Below are positions 1-7,161 of a DNA stretch of 8,719 bases, piece after piece. Every line of letters starts with the position of its first letter. The stretch's first letter is position 1. The position numbers and the translations under genes were made by a program. The notes beneath the pieces are model-generated. The model was given only the letters and a program-made list of their open reading frames with translations, was not told the origin of the DNA and ran no database searches. This stretch comes from an uncultured Prevotellaceae bacterium (lineage in GTDB: Bacteria > Bacteroidota > Bacteroidia > Bacteroidales > Muribaculaceae): assembly GCA_900541935.1 (NCBI GenBank), contig UQLZ01000073.1:1-8719 (forward strand), given 5' to 3'.

Positions 1-51
1 TACCTCAAAGACTTATGGCTTTTAGGTCAATCCCACACCTTTTTGCTACTG

Positions 52-66
52 AGCCTAGATTAGGCT
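52..66. terminator. Small hairpin, possible terminator of a gene left of the window
   Basis: AGCCTA and TAGGCT form a perfect 6-bp stem around a 3-base loop. An AT-rich stretch (ATTATTTATT) follows on the plus strand. It could end a transcript entering from the left. The T-run is interrupted, so the call is weak. Short open frames in bases 1-115 match nothing I recognise. Confidence 0.3.
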
Positions 67-175
67 ATTATTTATTATCCAATTACAAGTTTAAGAAAAT
101 TTGATGTAAATATAATTATTTAGTAAGTAAATTGACAATAATAATTTTAAATTCTTATATATTTTTCATTTTCTC

Positions 176-206
176 TTTGTTTTATTAAAAAAATAGCGTA
201 ACTTTA
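176..206 (+). promoter_or_regulatory. Bacteroidota-type promoter in the left intergenic region
   Basis: TTTG at 176-179 is followed after exactly 19 bases by TAACTTTA at 199-206. This fits the Bacteroidota primary sigma pattern TTTG-N19-21-TAnnTTTG with one mismatch. Transcription would start near 212. The next strong signal on this strand is an intrinsic terminator at 328-358, which suggests a short transcript rather than a leader for the regulator gene at 552. Confidence 0.45.
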
Positions 207-211
207 CAATC

Positions 212-358
212 GTAAACAAGGAAATCATACATTTAGCCAATCGAACGATTCTTTATAGAAAGTGAACATTATTAATAGTTGTAAAATGTGTTTTATAGGA
301 AAAGCGAGATTAGTTAGAATTAGAACTGAGGTGTCTGTGAAGATGCCTCTTTTCTTTT
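212..358 (+). ncRNA. Candidate small RNA between a promoter and an intrinsic terminator
   Basis: The interval is bounded by a promoter-like pair (176-206) and a hairpin with a T-rich tail (328-358), giving a transcript of about 145 nt. It contains a short inverted repeat (AATCGAACGATT, 238-249) and a near-duplicated segment (TTTATAGAAAG and TTTATAGGAAAAG). A 44-codon frame starting at 286 runs through the terminator and beyond it, so it is not a credible product. I do not recognise a known RNA family. An attenuated leader of the AraC-type gene is the alternative. Confidence 0.3.
328..358 (+). terminator. Intrinsic terminator with a GTGA tetraloop
   Basis: GAGGTGTCT (328-336) pairs with AGATGCCTC (341-349) over 9 bp, including two G-T wobbles. 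The four-base loop GTGA is of the GNRA type. The stem is followed at once by TTTTCTTTT. This is the best-formed terminator in the left intergenic region and no annotated gene ends before it. Confidence 0.65.
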
Positions 359-526
359 ATGCATTTGTGTTATTCATTTCTGTTAGTAATTTGCATTTTT
401 ATTTTTGTCTTTGGTATTAATCATATTGCAACTTTTACCTCTGTCTTTATTTTTGAGTTTATATTGAGGAAGACACATTCAACAAAAAAAATTGGTAAAC
501 TTATTCTATCTCCACTCTGTTTGTAT

Positions 527-534
527 TATCTTTG
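527..534 (+). promoter_or_regulatory. -7 element of the AraC-type regulator gene
   Basis: TATCTTTG matches TAnnTTTG perfectly. It lies 17 bases before the ATG at 552, implying a leader of about 10 nt. No TTTG sits at the -33 distance (the sequence there is TTCT), so only half of the promoter pattern is present. No clear Shine-Dalgarno site precedes the ATG. Confidence 0.35.
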
Positions 535-551
535 TTAATTATTAGGAAATT

Positions 552-1571
552 ATGACTTCAGTTAATTTTTTGTATCTTGTTTATGGAATGTCGATAATGT
601 TTTTCGGCTCAATGTCTTTCTTTTTCTGGCATGGCAGAAAGGAGGGATTTAAATTTATTGCTTTTGCGGTTACCGGTGTTTTTTGTGTTCAGTTGATTAA
701 AGATCTTTTTTATATTGAATATATTTATTCGGATGATTTATTTGTCAATAAGATAGTATCTCTATATGACAGTTTCATAATGCCGGCTTATTTTTTTATG
801 TTATATGAGTTATGCAGACCTGGAAGGCTTAGATTGCGTACCGTCTTACTGTTGGAGGTGCCTTTTGTGATTTTGACCGCATTATATAGTTTTACTCGAT
901 GGGATATTCTCTATTATATAGTAGTTGCTATTTCGGTGATTGTCGGCTTTTATGCAGCAATATGGACATTGGTGGAGATACCTAAATACAACAGATTGCT
1001 AAAACAGCAATATTCCTATCAGAAAAATATTGACCTGTCGTGGTTACGGGCAATCATGATATCGTTTTTTATTATTCTGACTTTTTGGCTATTTTGCTGC
1101 AACTATATCGGAATTTATAGTGACATATCGTATTTGCTGATGAATTTGGCTATGTCGATATTCGTTTGTTATTTCCTTTCCCGTCACGAAGCGGCTATAG
1201 ATATAACAAGCCTGGCATTAGAGCAGACGGATGATTTAGAACCCCATGCTTTTAGAAATGGCATTTTTGCAGTACTTTCAGAGAAAGTGCATAAAGTTTT
1301 TGAAGAAGATCAGGTGTTTTTAAATCCGAAACTTAATTTGAGTGACCTTGCCAGAGATTTGGGAACTAACCCTTCATACCTCATTAGTTACTTCAATAAT
1401 GAGGAGAATAAGTCTTTTTTTGACTATGTTAATGGTTACCGCTTGCGTTATGCAGAGGACTTGCTGTCAAATACTGAAAAGACAATTGAGGTCCTTTCTG
1501 AAGAATCGGGCTTCAATTCGGTATCAACGTTCAGAAGGGTATTTCAGAGTGTGTATGGATGCTCGCCGTAA
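552..1571 (+). CDS. Membrane-anchored AraC-family transcriptional regulator, probably truncated at its C-terminus
   Basis: This 339-residue protein has two parts. Residues 1 to about 215 are strongly hydrophobic with roughly six or seven membrane segments. Residues about 245-339 form an AraC-type double helix-turn-helix domain; the first HTH lies around LSDLARDLGTNPSYLISYFN (from residue 263) and the second around residues 311-339, ending in FRRVFQSVYGCSP. Membrane-fused AraC regulators are common in Bacteroidota and are thought to sense signals at the membrane; the ligand is unknown. The family normally continues past the G-x-x-P motif with S/T-x-[FY]-R. Here a TAA at 1569-1571 takes the S/T position, and the same frame continues as KFRTKFNRIT up to a second TAA at 1602-1604. 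A single C-to-A change (TCA to TAA) would explain this. The DNA-binding core is otherwise complete, so the protein may still work. The YccF-domain gene starts 11 bases after the second stop and is probably co-transcribed. Confidence 0.85.
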   Translation: MTSVNFLYLVYGMSIMFFGSMSFFFWHGRKEGFKFIAFAVTGVFCVQLIKDLFYIEYIYSDDLFVNKIVSLYDSFIMPAYFFMLYELCRPGRLRLRTVLLLEVPFVILTALYSFTRWDILYYIVVAISVIVGFYAAIWTLVEIPKYNRLLKQQYSYQKNIDLSWLRAIMISFFIILTFWLFCCNYIGIYSDISYLLMNLAMSIFVCYFLSRHEAAIDITSLALEQTDDLEPHAFRNGIFAVLSEKVHKVFEEDQVFLNPKLNLSDLARDLGTNPSYLISYFNNEENKSFFDYVNGYRLRYAEDLLSNTEKTIEVLSEESGFNSVSTFRRVFQSVYGCSP

Positions 1572-1615
1572 AAGTTTAGAACTAAATTTAATCGTATAAC
1601 TTAAAATCCGTTTTT

Positions 1616-1990
1616 ATGAATTTATTTTTGAATCTTATTTGGTTTTTGTTTGGGGGAGTTTTTATCGCCCTTGAATATTTTGTATCAAGTGTTTGTTTGA
1701 TGCTTACGATAATTGGTATTCCTTTCGGGTTGCAGTCAATTAAACTTGGCATTCTGGCATTATTCCCGTTTGGAAAAAGAGTTGTCAATGGTCCAAACAG
1801 TGCCGGTTGCCTGAATACATTAATGAGTGTTATCTGGATTTTTGTTGGTGGATTTCCAATCTTCCTAAGCCATGTATTCTTTGGTTTGATTTTCTTCATT
1901 ACCATTATCGGCATACCTTTCGGCAAGCAGCATTTCAAACTTGCAGGACTTGCGTTTGCTCCATTTGGCAAAGAGATTATCGAGGAATAA
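1616..1990 (+). CDS. YccF-domain inner membrane protein
   Basis: This 124-residue protein consists of two copies of the YccF (DUF307) unit. Each has an IWxxxGG start, a membrane helix, TIIGIPFGxQxxKL and an xPFGK end. The copies span residues 6-54 and 67-119 and are offset by exactly 65 residues. The two TIIGIPFG segments (31-38 and 96-103) are identical. Length and two-copy layout match the family. YccF proteins are small integral membrane proteins of poorly defined function, so no activity is assigned. The gene follows the AraC-type regulator in the same direction with no promoter visible between them. It ends at a hairpin shared with the convergent acetyltransferase gene. Confidence 0.85.
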   Translation: MNLFLNLIWFLFGGVFIALEYFVSSVCLMLTIIGIPFGLQSIKLGILALFPFGKRVVNGPNSAGCLNTLMSVIWIFVGGFPIFLSHVFFGLIFFITIIGIPFGKQHFKLAGLAFAPFGKEIIEE

Positions 1991-2036
1991 TAAATAAAGA
2001 AGATGGAAAATTATTTTTTTCCACCTTCTTTATTTA
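1991..2036. terminator. Bidirectional hairpin terminator between convergent genes
   Basis: Bases 1991-2010 and 2017-2036 form a 20-bp stem with one mismatch and a 6-base loop. The outer part is AT-only, so either strand has a T-rich tail after the GAAG/CTTC core, which suits termination in both directions. The loop begins with the stop codon of the minus-strand acetyltransferase (2011-2013), and the right arm encodes that protein's last residues. Confidence 0.65.
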
Positions 2037-2508
2037 TCTGATATGCTATTCTCGGCGAACCATTGCGTGTATATATTATACCGCATTCGGAAAAACCGAG
2101 CCGCTTGATTATTGTCTGCATAATCTTATTGTCCGCGTGGGTGTCAACTCTTAAATTAGGATATTTCTCAAGACTCCAAGAAAGGCATTTTTCACCGATT
2201 CCGCGAATCCTGCCAGATGCCGCCAAACGGTGCACAACGGCATACGGCTCTTCGTTAAGCCACTGCCCTTCTATAACTGCATAAGTCGGGTCATCGCCTG
2301 GAATAAGAGCGAAAACGGCTTCTATATTACCATCCTCAAGGGCAATATGGCAATAACCGTTATCTATATCGCTGATGATTTGTGCTTCACCAGGATAACC
2401 GTCATTCCATTGGTTTGGATTACCCGTTTCTTTCATATAACTGACAGCACGATTGTAGATTTTCATTAATTCCTGCAATTCCTCGTGCCTTGCTTTTCTG
2501 AATATCAT
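2011..2508 (-). CDS. GNAT-family N-acetyltransferase
   Basis: The protein has 165 residues, the normal length for a single-domain GNAT enzyme, which moves an acetyl group from acetyl-CoA to an amine. It opens with IFRKARHEELQELMKIYNRA, the usual first strand and helix. The acetyl-CoA-binding motif A is visible as HRLAASGRIRGIG (residues 93-105, R-x-R-G-x-G). The end contains the usual LGF segment (KRLGFSECG) and a final beta strand. The substrate cannot be read from sequence. The ATG sits one base after the stop of the M16 peptidase gene (TGA-T-ATG), so the two are translated from one message and probably coupled. The last codons lie in a terminator hairpin. Confidence 0.85.
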   Translation of the reverse strand: MIFRKARHEELQELMKIYNRAVSYMKETGNPNQWNDGYPGEAQIISDIDNGYCHIALEDGNIEAVFALIPGDDPTYAVIEGQWLNEEPYAVVHRLAASGRIRGIGEKCLSWSLEKYPNLRVDTHADNKIMQTIIKRLGFSECGIIYTRNGSPRIAYQINKEGGKK

Positions 2509-2509
2509 A

Positions 2510-3727
2510 TCATTTAAATGTTAAAATAGAGCGACCCTCGTAAAGCATTTGCCCCATTCTGCGAATGTCTTCATTTGTAACGGCATTTATCTGCTTAACG
2601 ATTTCTTCTATAGTTAGAATCTTGTTATAATAAAGAATTTCCTTTCCGAGCGAAAGAGCCTTGCTTTCCGGATTCTCGCTACTAACGATTAGTTGTCCCG
2701 TATATTGCTTTTTGGCGGCATTGAGAGCGTTTTGCGACAATCCGTGCTCGGCAATGCCTGTCAGTTCCTGCTCCGCCAGTTTGATGCACTTGGCGGCGTG
2801 ACGCTCATCGCTGCCAAAGTAAATGGTAAAGAGTCCACAATCAGGTAGTAGAGTAACGGAAGACTCAACAGTATAGGCGTATCCTCTTTTTTCTCGGATT
2901 GAAATATTTAGAGTAGAGTTCATTCCAGGTCCTCCGAGGATATTGTTAAGCAATAGGAGTGAGTATTTGTCTGCATCATGCATTCCGAAAGTTTGTGTAC
3001 CTATAATTGTGTGGCGCTGATGTGTTTCGAAATCCTTGACTATATCAAATCTCTTTACTGGGACGATTTGCTTTCGCGCTGGGCGGGTAAGCGGATGATT
3101 CATGTGGTTGAAATGCTGCTCTGCAAGTTTTTGAAACTTCTCGGCTGGGATGCTGTCAACAGCGAAAAGCACCATGTTTTCAGGAACGTAAAGATTCTTG
3201 ATATAGTCCATACAATGTTTCGAAGAAATGCTCTCAAGAGTTGACTCATCACCGAGAATATTGTGTCCAAGCGGAGAGCCCGCAAAAATAAGATCCTCAA
3301 AATCATCAAAAATTGCTTCCGAAGGGGTGTCGCGGTAAGACTGTATTTCTTCTATAACAACGTCCTTTTCCTTTTCCAATTCCTTTTCAGGGAAAATAGA
3401 GCCGCACACAAGGTCGGAAATAAGTTCCACAGCCCTTGACATATTTCCCGATGGAAAAACAGAATAGATAAGGGTTTCTTCCTTGGTTGTATAGGCATTC
3501 AGTTCGCCGCCAATCCTTTCCATTCTGTTGAGAATATGCCAAGCCTTGCGTTTTTTCGTTCCCTTGAAAATAGTATGCTCAACAAAGTGGGCAAGTCCGA
3601 AAAGATTACCGTCATCACGGCTTCCTGCATTGATGGTAAGTCCGCAATAGGCAACGTTGCCGGGCTTTCTGAGGTAAGCAACCCTCAATCCGTTGGCAAG
3701 AGTAAACAGACTATTTTGTTGGTCCAT
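2510..3727 (-). CDS. M16-family zinc metallopeptidase (pitrilysin / processing peptidase-like)
   Basis: The protein has 405 residues. The inverted zinc motif HxxEH is at residues 47-51 (HFVEH), with H47 and H51 as ligands and E50 as the catalytic base. The third ligand is probably E127, 75 residues downstream in VVIEEI. The C-terminal half has the family's REKRGYAY segment. At about 400 residues this is the two-domain M16B type, which usually works as a dimer on peptides or small proteins. I use the ATG at 3727; a TTG two codons upstream is in frame but less likely. No signal peptide is seen, so a cytoplasmic location is inferred. A promoter-like pair lies 26-57 bases upstream, and the GNAT gene follows after one base. 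The peptide substrate is unknown. Confidence 0.9.
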   Translation of the reverse strand: MDQQNSLFTLANGLRVAYLRKPGNVAYCGLTINAGSRDDGNLFGLAHFVEHTIFKGTKKRKAWHILNRMERIGGELNAYTTKEETLIYSVFPSGNMSRAVELISDLVCGSIFPEKELEKEKDVVIEEIQSYRDTPSEAIFDDFEDLIFAGSPLGHNILGDESTLESISSKHCMDYIKNLYVPENMVLFAVDSIPAEKFQKLAEQHFNHMNHPLTRPARKQIVPVKRFDIVKDFETHQRHTIIGTQTFGMHDADKYSLLLLNNILGGPGMNSTLNISIREKRGYAYTVESSVTLLPDCGLFTIYFGSDERHAAKCIKLAEQELTGIAEHGLSQNALNAAKKQYTGQLIVSSENPESKALSLGKEILYYNKILTIEEIVKQINAVTNEDIRRMGQMLYEGRSILTFK

Positions 3728-3752
3728 AATCAATATATTTAAGTCTTAGTGC

Positions 3753-3784
3753 CAGAATTAAGATTCAATCTATACTGGAGCAAA
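3753..3784 (-). promoter_or_regulatory. Promoter of the M16 peptidase-acetyltransferase pair
   Basis: Read on the minus strand, TTTG (3784-3781) is followed after 20 bases by TAATTCTG (3760-3753), a one-mismatch fit to the Bacteroidota pattern. The expected start near 3746 leaves a leader of about 20 nt before the ATG at 3727. It lies downstream of the OPT-gene terminator, consistent with a separate unit. Confidence 0.5.
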
Positions 3785-3785
3785 T

Positions 3786-3825
3786 AAAAGGGGTTGCTTC
3801 AAAATGAATATTTTGACACAACCCC
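3786..3825 (-). terminator. Intrinsic terminator of the OPT transporter gene
   Basis: GGGGTTG (3790-3796) pairs with CAACCCC (3819-3825), and an inner TCAAAAT (3799-3805) pairs with ATTTTGA (3810-3816) across a two-base mismatch and a four-base loop. On the minus strand the stem is followed by TTTTATTTG. It lies about 20 bases past the OPT stop codon. Confidence 0.7.
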
Positions 3826-3844
3826 CAAAATTATGAAAAAAAAT

Positions 3845-5791
3845 TTAGTTTTTCTTAGCACGCAAGCAGTCCCAAACAAGGTAACCGATAAGCAACAAGT
3901 AAACAACGATGCCACCTATTTGCATTGTTGCTCCAGAAAGGCTGTGAGAGTATTCAAAGCCAGCAAAGCGCATGCCTGCACTCACAACGCCCATTAATGC
4001 ACCACCGGCAATGAAGCCTGAAGCGAGGAGAGTTCCTCTTTCCTTTCTCGCATTATTGATATCCTCATCTTTTGAACGAGTGCTGACAAACCAACTTACA
4101 AGACCGCCGACAAGCAACGGAGCATTCAATTCCAAAGGAATGAACATACCAAGAGAGAATGCAAGGGCCGGAACGCCAAGCCAGTTAAGAAGAACTGCGA
4201 GAACCGCACCAACGCCGTAAAGCAGCCAAGGAGTGTTGCCTCCCATCATAAGCGGTTCGATAACGGCAGCCATTGCGTGCGCTTGTGGCGCTGCAAGAGC
4301 GTTATTGCCGCTGAAACCGTAAACTTTCGCAAGGATAAGGATAACGCCACCTACAGTTGCTGCAGATACGAATGTTCCGACCAATTTCCATGTTTGTTGC
4401 TTTTTAGGAGTGCTACCCAACCAGTAACCGACTTTCATATCCGTTACCATACCGCCGGCCATTGAGAGGGCTGTACAAACAACGCCACCGATAACCATTG
4501 AAGCAACGATGCCAGAAGCACCCTTAAGTCCGATTGCAACGAAGATTGCAGATGCAATGATAAGAGTCATCAAAGTCATACCTGATACAGGGTTTGTTCC
4601 AACGATGGCAATTGCGTTAGCAGCAACAGTTGTGAAGAGGAATGCAATAACCGTAACAACAAGGAACGCAATGATTGTCTGGAAAAGGTTGTTGATAACG
4701 CCGAAATAGAAGAACACGAAAGTAAGAACCAAAGCGGCAATCATTGAGAATGTAAGCACCTTCATTGAAATATCCTTTTGTGTTCTTGCTACTTTCTTCA
4801 CTTCGCCGCCTTTGTTGCGAATTTCCTTACCAGCAAGACCAACAGCACCGCGGATAATGCCCCATGACTTGATAATGCCGATGATACCTGACATTGCAAT
4901 ACCTCCGATACCGATATATCTTGCTTGCTCTGTAAACAGTTCCTCTGGGCTTGCAAAAGTTGGAGTTGCTGTGCCCAATAAAGGGATGATAACGTACCAT
5001 ACGAATGCGCTACCTGCGAAGATAATGAAACTATACTTCAAACCAACGATATATCCCAAACCGAGAACGGCTGCACCTGTGTTGATTTTGAATACCATCT
5101 TGGTGTGCTCAGCAATGCTTGCACCAATTGCGGTTGCCTTAGTAGTAAGCACTTCGCTCCACCAACCGAAAGTTGAAAGGAGAAAGTCATAGACACCACC
5201 AACCAAACCTGCAATAATCAACGGCTTAGCTTGATTGCCAGCCTTTTCACCAGAGATAAGCACCTGTGTTGTTGCAGTTGCTTCCGGGAAAGGGAATTTT
5301 CCGTGCATGTCTGCACAGAAATACTTGCGGAAAGGGATGAAGAACAATATTCCCAAAACACCACCTAATAATGAACTAAGGAAAATCTCAAGGAAAGAAA
5401 CGGTAATTTCAGAACCGTATGTTTCCTGAAGGATGTAGAGTGCCGGCAATGTGAAAATAGCACCGGCAACAACGATACCCGATGATGCACCAATAGACTG
5501 AATGATAACATTCTGTCCCAATGCATTCTTTTTCTTCAACATTCCTGACAGACCAACAGCAATGATGGCAATAGGAATTGCCGCCTCAAAGACCTGTCCG
5601 ACTTTCAGACCAAGGTAAGCCGCTGCAGCACTGAAGATAACAGCCATTAGCAGACCCATAGTCACTGAATAAGGGGTTACTTCCGCATACTCCTCTCCCG
5701 GCTTCATGACTGGAACGTATTGTTCTCCGTCCTTCAACTCGCGGAAAGCATTATCCGGCAAATTAACGCCCTCTTGCTTTTTTTCTTCCAT
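3845..5791 (-). CDS. OPT-family oligopeptide transporter
   Basis: This very hydrophobic protein of 648 residues has many membrane segments (about 14-16 by eye). After a short polar N-terminus comes the family's opening region (VTPYSVTMGLLMAVIFSAA, then YLGLKVGQ and an IPIAIIAVG segment, about residues 40-82). Further typical features are the FPFPEATATTQVL segment and several Gly/Ala-rich helices. The length fits the bacterial OPT branch. OPT carriers import small peptides, or metal chelates in the YSL branch, by proton-coupled secondary transport. Uptake of small peptides is the usual bacterial annotation, but the substrate cannot be read from sequence. The start ATG is clear and is preceded by AT-rich DNA without a Shine-Dalgarno site. 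The gene is a single unit: terminator behind it and a divergent DMT exporter gene in front. Confidence 0.9.
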   Translation of the reverse strand: MEEKKQEGVNLPDNAFRELKDGEQYVPVMKPGEEYAEVTPYSVTMGLLMAVIFSAAAAYLGLKVGQVFEAAIPIAIIAVGLSGMLKKKNALGQNVIIQSIGASSGIVVAGAIFTLPALYILQETYGSEITVSFLEIFLSSLLGGVLGILFFIPFRKYFCADMHGKFPFPEATATTQVLISGEKAGNQAKPLIIAGLVGGVYDFLLSTFGWWSEVLTTKATAIGASIAEHTKMVFKINTGAAVLGLGYIVGLKYSFIIFAGSAFVWYVIIPLLGTATPTFASPEELFTEQARYIGIGGIAMSGIIGIIKSWGIIRGAVGLAGKEIRNKGGEVKKVARTQKDISMKVLTFSMIAALVLTFVFFYFGVINNLFQTIIAFLVVTVIAFLFTTVAANAIAIVGTNPVSGMTLMTLIIASAIFVAIGLKGASGIVASMVIGGVVCTALSMAGGMVTDMKVGYWLGSTPKKQQTWKLVGTFVSAATVGGVILILAKVYGFSGNNALAAPQAHAMAAVIEPLMMGGNTPWLLYGVGAVLAVLLNWLGVPALAFSLGMFIPLELNAPLLVGGLVSWFVSTRSKDEDINNARKERGTLLASGFIAGGALMGVVSAGMRFAGFEYSHSLSGATMQIGGIVVYLLLIGYLVWDCLRAKKN

Positions 5792-5829
5792 ATATTTACT
5801 TATTTTATTAAATTTCTGTTATTCAGTTG

Positions 5830-5837
5830 CGAAATTA
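5830..5837 (-). promoter_or_regulatory. Possible -7 element for the OPT transporter gene
   Basis: On the minus strand this reads TAATTTCG, seven of eight matches to TAnnTTTG, with a leader of roughly 30 nt to the ATG at 5791. I see no TTTG at the -33 distance, so it is only a weak candidate within the AT-rich divergent region 5792-5959. Confidence 0.25.
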
Positions 5838-5921
5838 CAAAAAAAATACATAATTTACTATATTTGGAAAAACGTTATTGCCTTTTGTTGTCTTTTTGAT
5901 TGGTAAATGGCTTTTTTTATG

Positions 5922-5929
5922 TACTTTTG
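5922..5929 (+). promoter_or_regulatory. -7 element of the DMT/EamA transporter gene
   Basis: TACTTTTG matches TAnnTTTG perfectly. A TTGG lies 18 bases upstream and a TTTG 23 bases upstream, so the -33 box is imperfect. Transcription would start near 5935. This places a longer in-frame TTG start at 5900 upstream of the message and supports the ATG at 5960. Confidence 0.5.
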
Positions 5930-5959
5930 CCGAGAATTTTTCAAAAATTTTCAAGGTAT

Positions 5960-6886
5960 ATGCAAGCAAAAATCAAAGGCTATATTTTAGGGTCTATTGC
6001 GGCAACAACGTACGGTTTAAATCCGCTTTTCGCGTTGCCACTGTATTCTGACGGTATGGACACCGATTCAGTGCTATTTTTCAGATACTTGTTCGCAATT
6101 CCTATTATGGGTGCAATGATAAAATTGCGAGGACGGGATTTCAAGGTAAAGCGTAATGAGGTGCTGCCGTTAGTAACGATGGGTATTCTGATGGCTTTCT
6201 CGTCGCTGTTCCTGTTTTTGAGTTATACCTATATGGATGCAGGAATTGCCTCAACAATACTTTTTGTTTACCCTGTGATGGTGGTTGTTATCATGTTCCT
6301 GTTCTTCAAGGAGAGGCTGTCAGCCCTGACTCTGATATGCATAGCAATGGCGATTGCGGGAATTGGGTTGCTATATAATGGCAAACCGGGTGCAACGCTT
6401 AGCGTTATCGGCGTTGTATTTGTAATGGCTTCAGCACTGTCGTATTCTCTTTACATGGTGGGCGTAAACCAATCAGTATTGAAGGATGTTCCAACAATAA
6501 AAACGATATTCTACGTGCTTACTTTCGGTATAGTCATCTTTGCTGCAAGACTTATTTACCTTGGCGACATTTCGCTACCAACAAAATGGTATATGTGGGG
6601 CAATGTGCTTGCCCTTGCAGTGCTACCAACAGTTATATCGTTTCTTTGCACAACAAAGTCTATTCAATACATAGGGTCAACCCCAACAGCCATTCTTGGA
6701 GCTTTAGAGCCGTTGACGGCAGTAGTCTTTGGCGTAACTGTCTTTGGTGAGGTGCTGACATTCCGCGATGTTTGTGGTTTGGTGCTGATTGTAGTTGCCG
6801 TATCTATTGTAGTAGCAGGAGGCTCTGTTGCCGCACAGTTGGTAAGGTTGCGTAGGCTTTTTCCAAGAATACACAAGAAAAAGTAA
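5960..6886 (+). CDS. DMT superfamily (EamA-type) membrane transporter
   Basis: The protein has 308 residues with about ten membrane helices, arranged as two EamA repeats of five. Signatures are an early S-I-A-A-T-T-Y-G-L-N-P segment, the end of repeat one (VYPVMVVVIMFLFFKERLS) and the end of repeat two (ALEPLTAVVFGVTVFGEVLT). A basic tail, RLFPRIHKKK, lies inside by the positive-inside rule. EamA proteins mostly export amino acids or other small metabolites; the substrate is not predictable here. I chose ATG 5960 because an AAGG sits just upstream and a perfect -7 element (5922-5929) lies inside the longer TTG-initiated frame. The gene is divergent from the OPT transporter. No convincing terminator follows, only a CCAAATAATTTGG inverted repeat. 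Confidence 0.88.
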   Translation: MQAKIKGYILGSIAATTYGLNPLFALPLYSDGMDTDSVLFFRYLFAIPIMGAMIKLRGRDFKVKRNEVLPLVTMGILMAFSSLFLFLSYTYMDAGIASTILFVYPVMVVVIMFLFFKERLSALTLICIAMAIAGIGLLYNGKPGATLSVIGVVFVMASALSYSLYMVGVNQSVLKDVPTIKTIFYVLTFGIVIFAARLIYLGDISLPTKWYMWGNVLALAVLPTVISFLCTTKSIQYIGSTPTAILGALEPLTAVVFGVTVFGEVLTFRDVCGLVLIVVAVSIVVAGGSVAAQLVRLRRLFPRIHKKK

Positions 6887-6941
6887 CCAAATAATTTGGC
6901 AGAAATTAGGGTAATGATTTTTCGGATATCGGAAAAATTGC

Positions 6942-6949
6942 TACCTTTG
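6942..6949 (+). promoter_or_regulatory. -7 element of the tRNA-Ser gene
   Basis: TACCTTTG matches TAnnTTTG perfectly and lies 20 bases before the mature tRNA 5' end. A T-rich TTTTTC segment (about 6918-6923) sits at roughly the -33 position. This gives the tRNA its own promoter, independent of the upstream transporter gene. Confidence 0.55.
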
Positions 6950-6969
6950 CACGTGTAATTTTAGCCAAA

Positions 6970-7057
6970 GGAGTGATGCTCGAGTGGTTGAAGAGGCACG
7001 CCTGGAAAGCGTGTATACGTCAAAAGCGTATCGGGGGTTCGAATCCCCCTCGCTCCG
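6970..7057 (+). tRNA. tRNA-Ser (anticodon GGA)
   Basis: A full class II cloverleaf can be folded. The acceptor is GGAGTGA (6970-6976) with TCGCTCC (7050-7056), containing one T-G pair. A three-pair D stem is CTC/GAG. The anticodon stem is CACGC/GCGTG with loop CTGGAAA, giving anticodon GGA for codons UCC and UCU. A long variable arm (ATACG/CGTAT) is typical of serine tRNAs. The T stem is GGGGG/CCCCC around TTCGAAT. The discriminator base is G (7057), as expected for serine. CCA is not encoded; the following bases are CAATC. A recombinase gene starts about 170 bp downstream in the same direction, so the 3' end of this tRNA is the likely attachment site of an integrated element. Confidence 0.95.
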
Positions 7058-7062
7058 CAATC

Positions 7063-7100
7063 AACACGCTAATTTTCAACAAATTAGCGTGTTTGTTTTA
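7063..7100 (+). terminator. Intrinsic terminator of tRNA-Ser
   Basis: AACACGCTAATTT (7063-7075) pairs perfectly with AAATTAGCGTGTT (7081-7093) around the loop TCAAC, a 13-bp stem. A T-rich tail (TTGTTTTA) follows. It starts six bases after the tRNA 3' end. Confidence 0.8.
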
Positions 7101-7107
7101 AGGATAG

Positions 7108-7132
7108 AATACGTAAGAATTGTTCTCGTATT
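7108..7132. repeat. Bulged inverted repeat between tRNA and recombinase gene
   Basis: AATACG (7108-7113) pairs with CGTATT (7127-7132), and an inner AGAA (7116-7119) pairs with TTCT (7123-7126) around TTG, with a two-base bulge. No T-run follows on the plus strand, so it is not an obvious terminator. Its position between the presumed attachment site and the recombinase gene makes a protein-binding role possible. Confidence 0.35.
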
Positions 7133-7161
7133 TGTAAAAAAAAAGACAAAGAATGGCACAT

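Noticed and set aside
1..115. C-terminal remnant of a transposase or other gene at the left edge
   Set aside because: The short plus-strand frame ending at 61-63 is only about 20 codons and matches no family I can name.
286..420. 44-codon frame in the left intergenic region
   Set aside because: It runs across the strong terminator hairpin at 328-358, has no ribosome site and no recognisable product.
5900..5959. Longer start (TTG) for the DMT transporter
   Set aside because: A perfect -7 promoter element lies inside this stretch, and ATG 5960 has an AAGG upstream and gives a normal EamA N-terminus.
6889..6901. Terminator after the DMT transporter gene (CCAAATAATTTGG)
   Set aside because: The stem is only 5 bp with a 3-base loop and no T-run follows.
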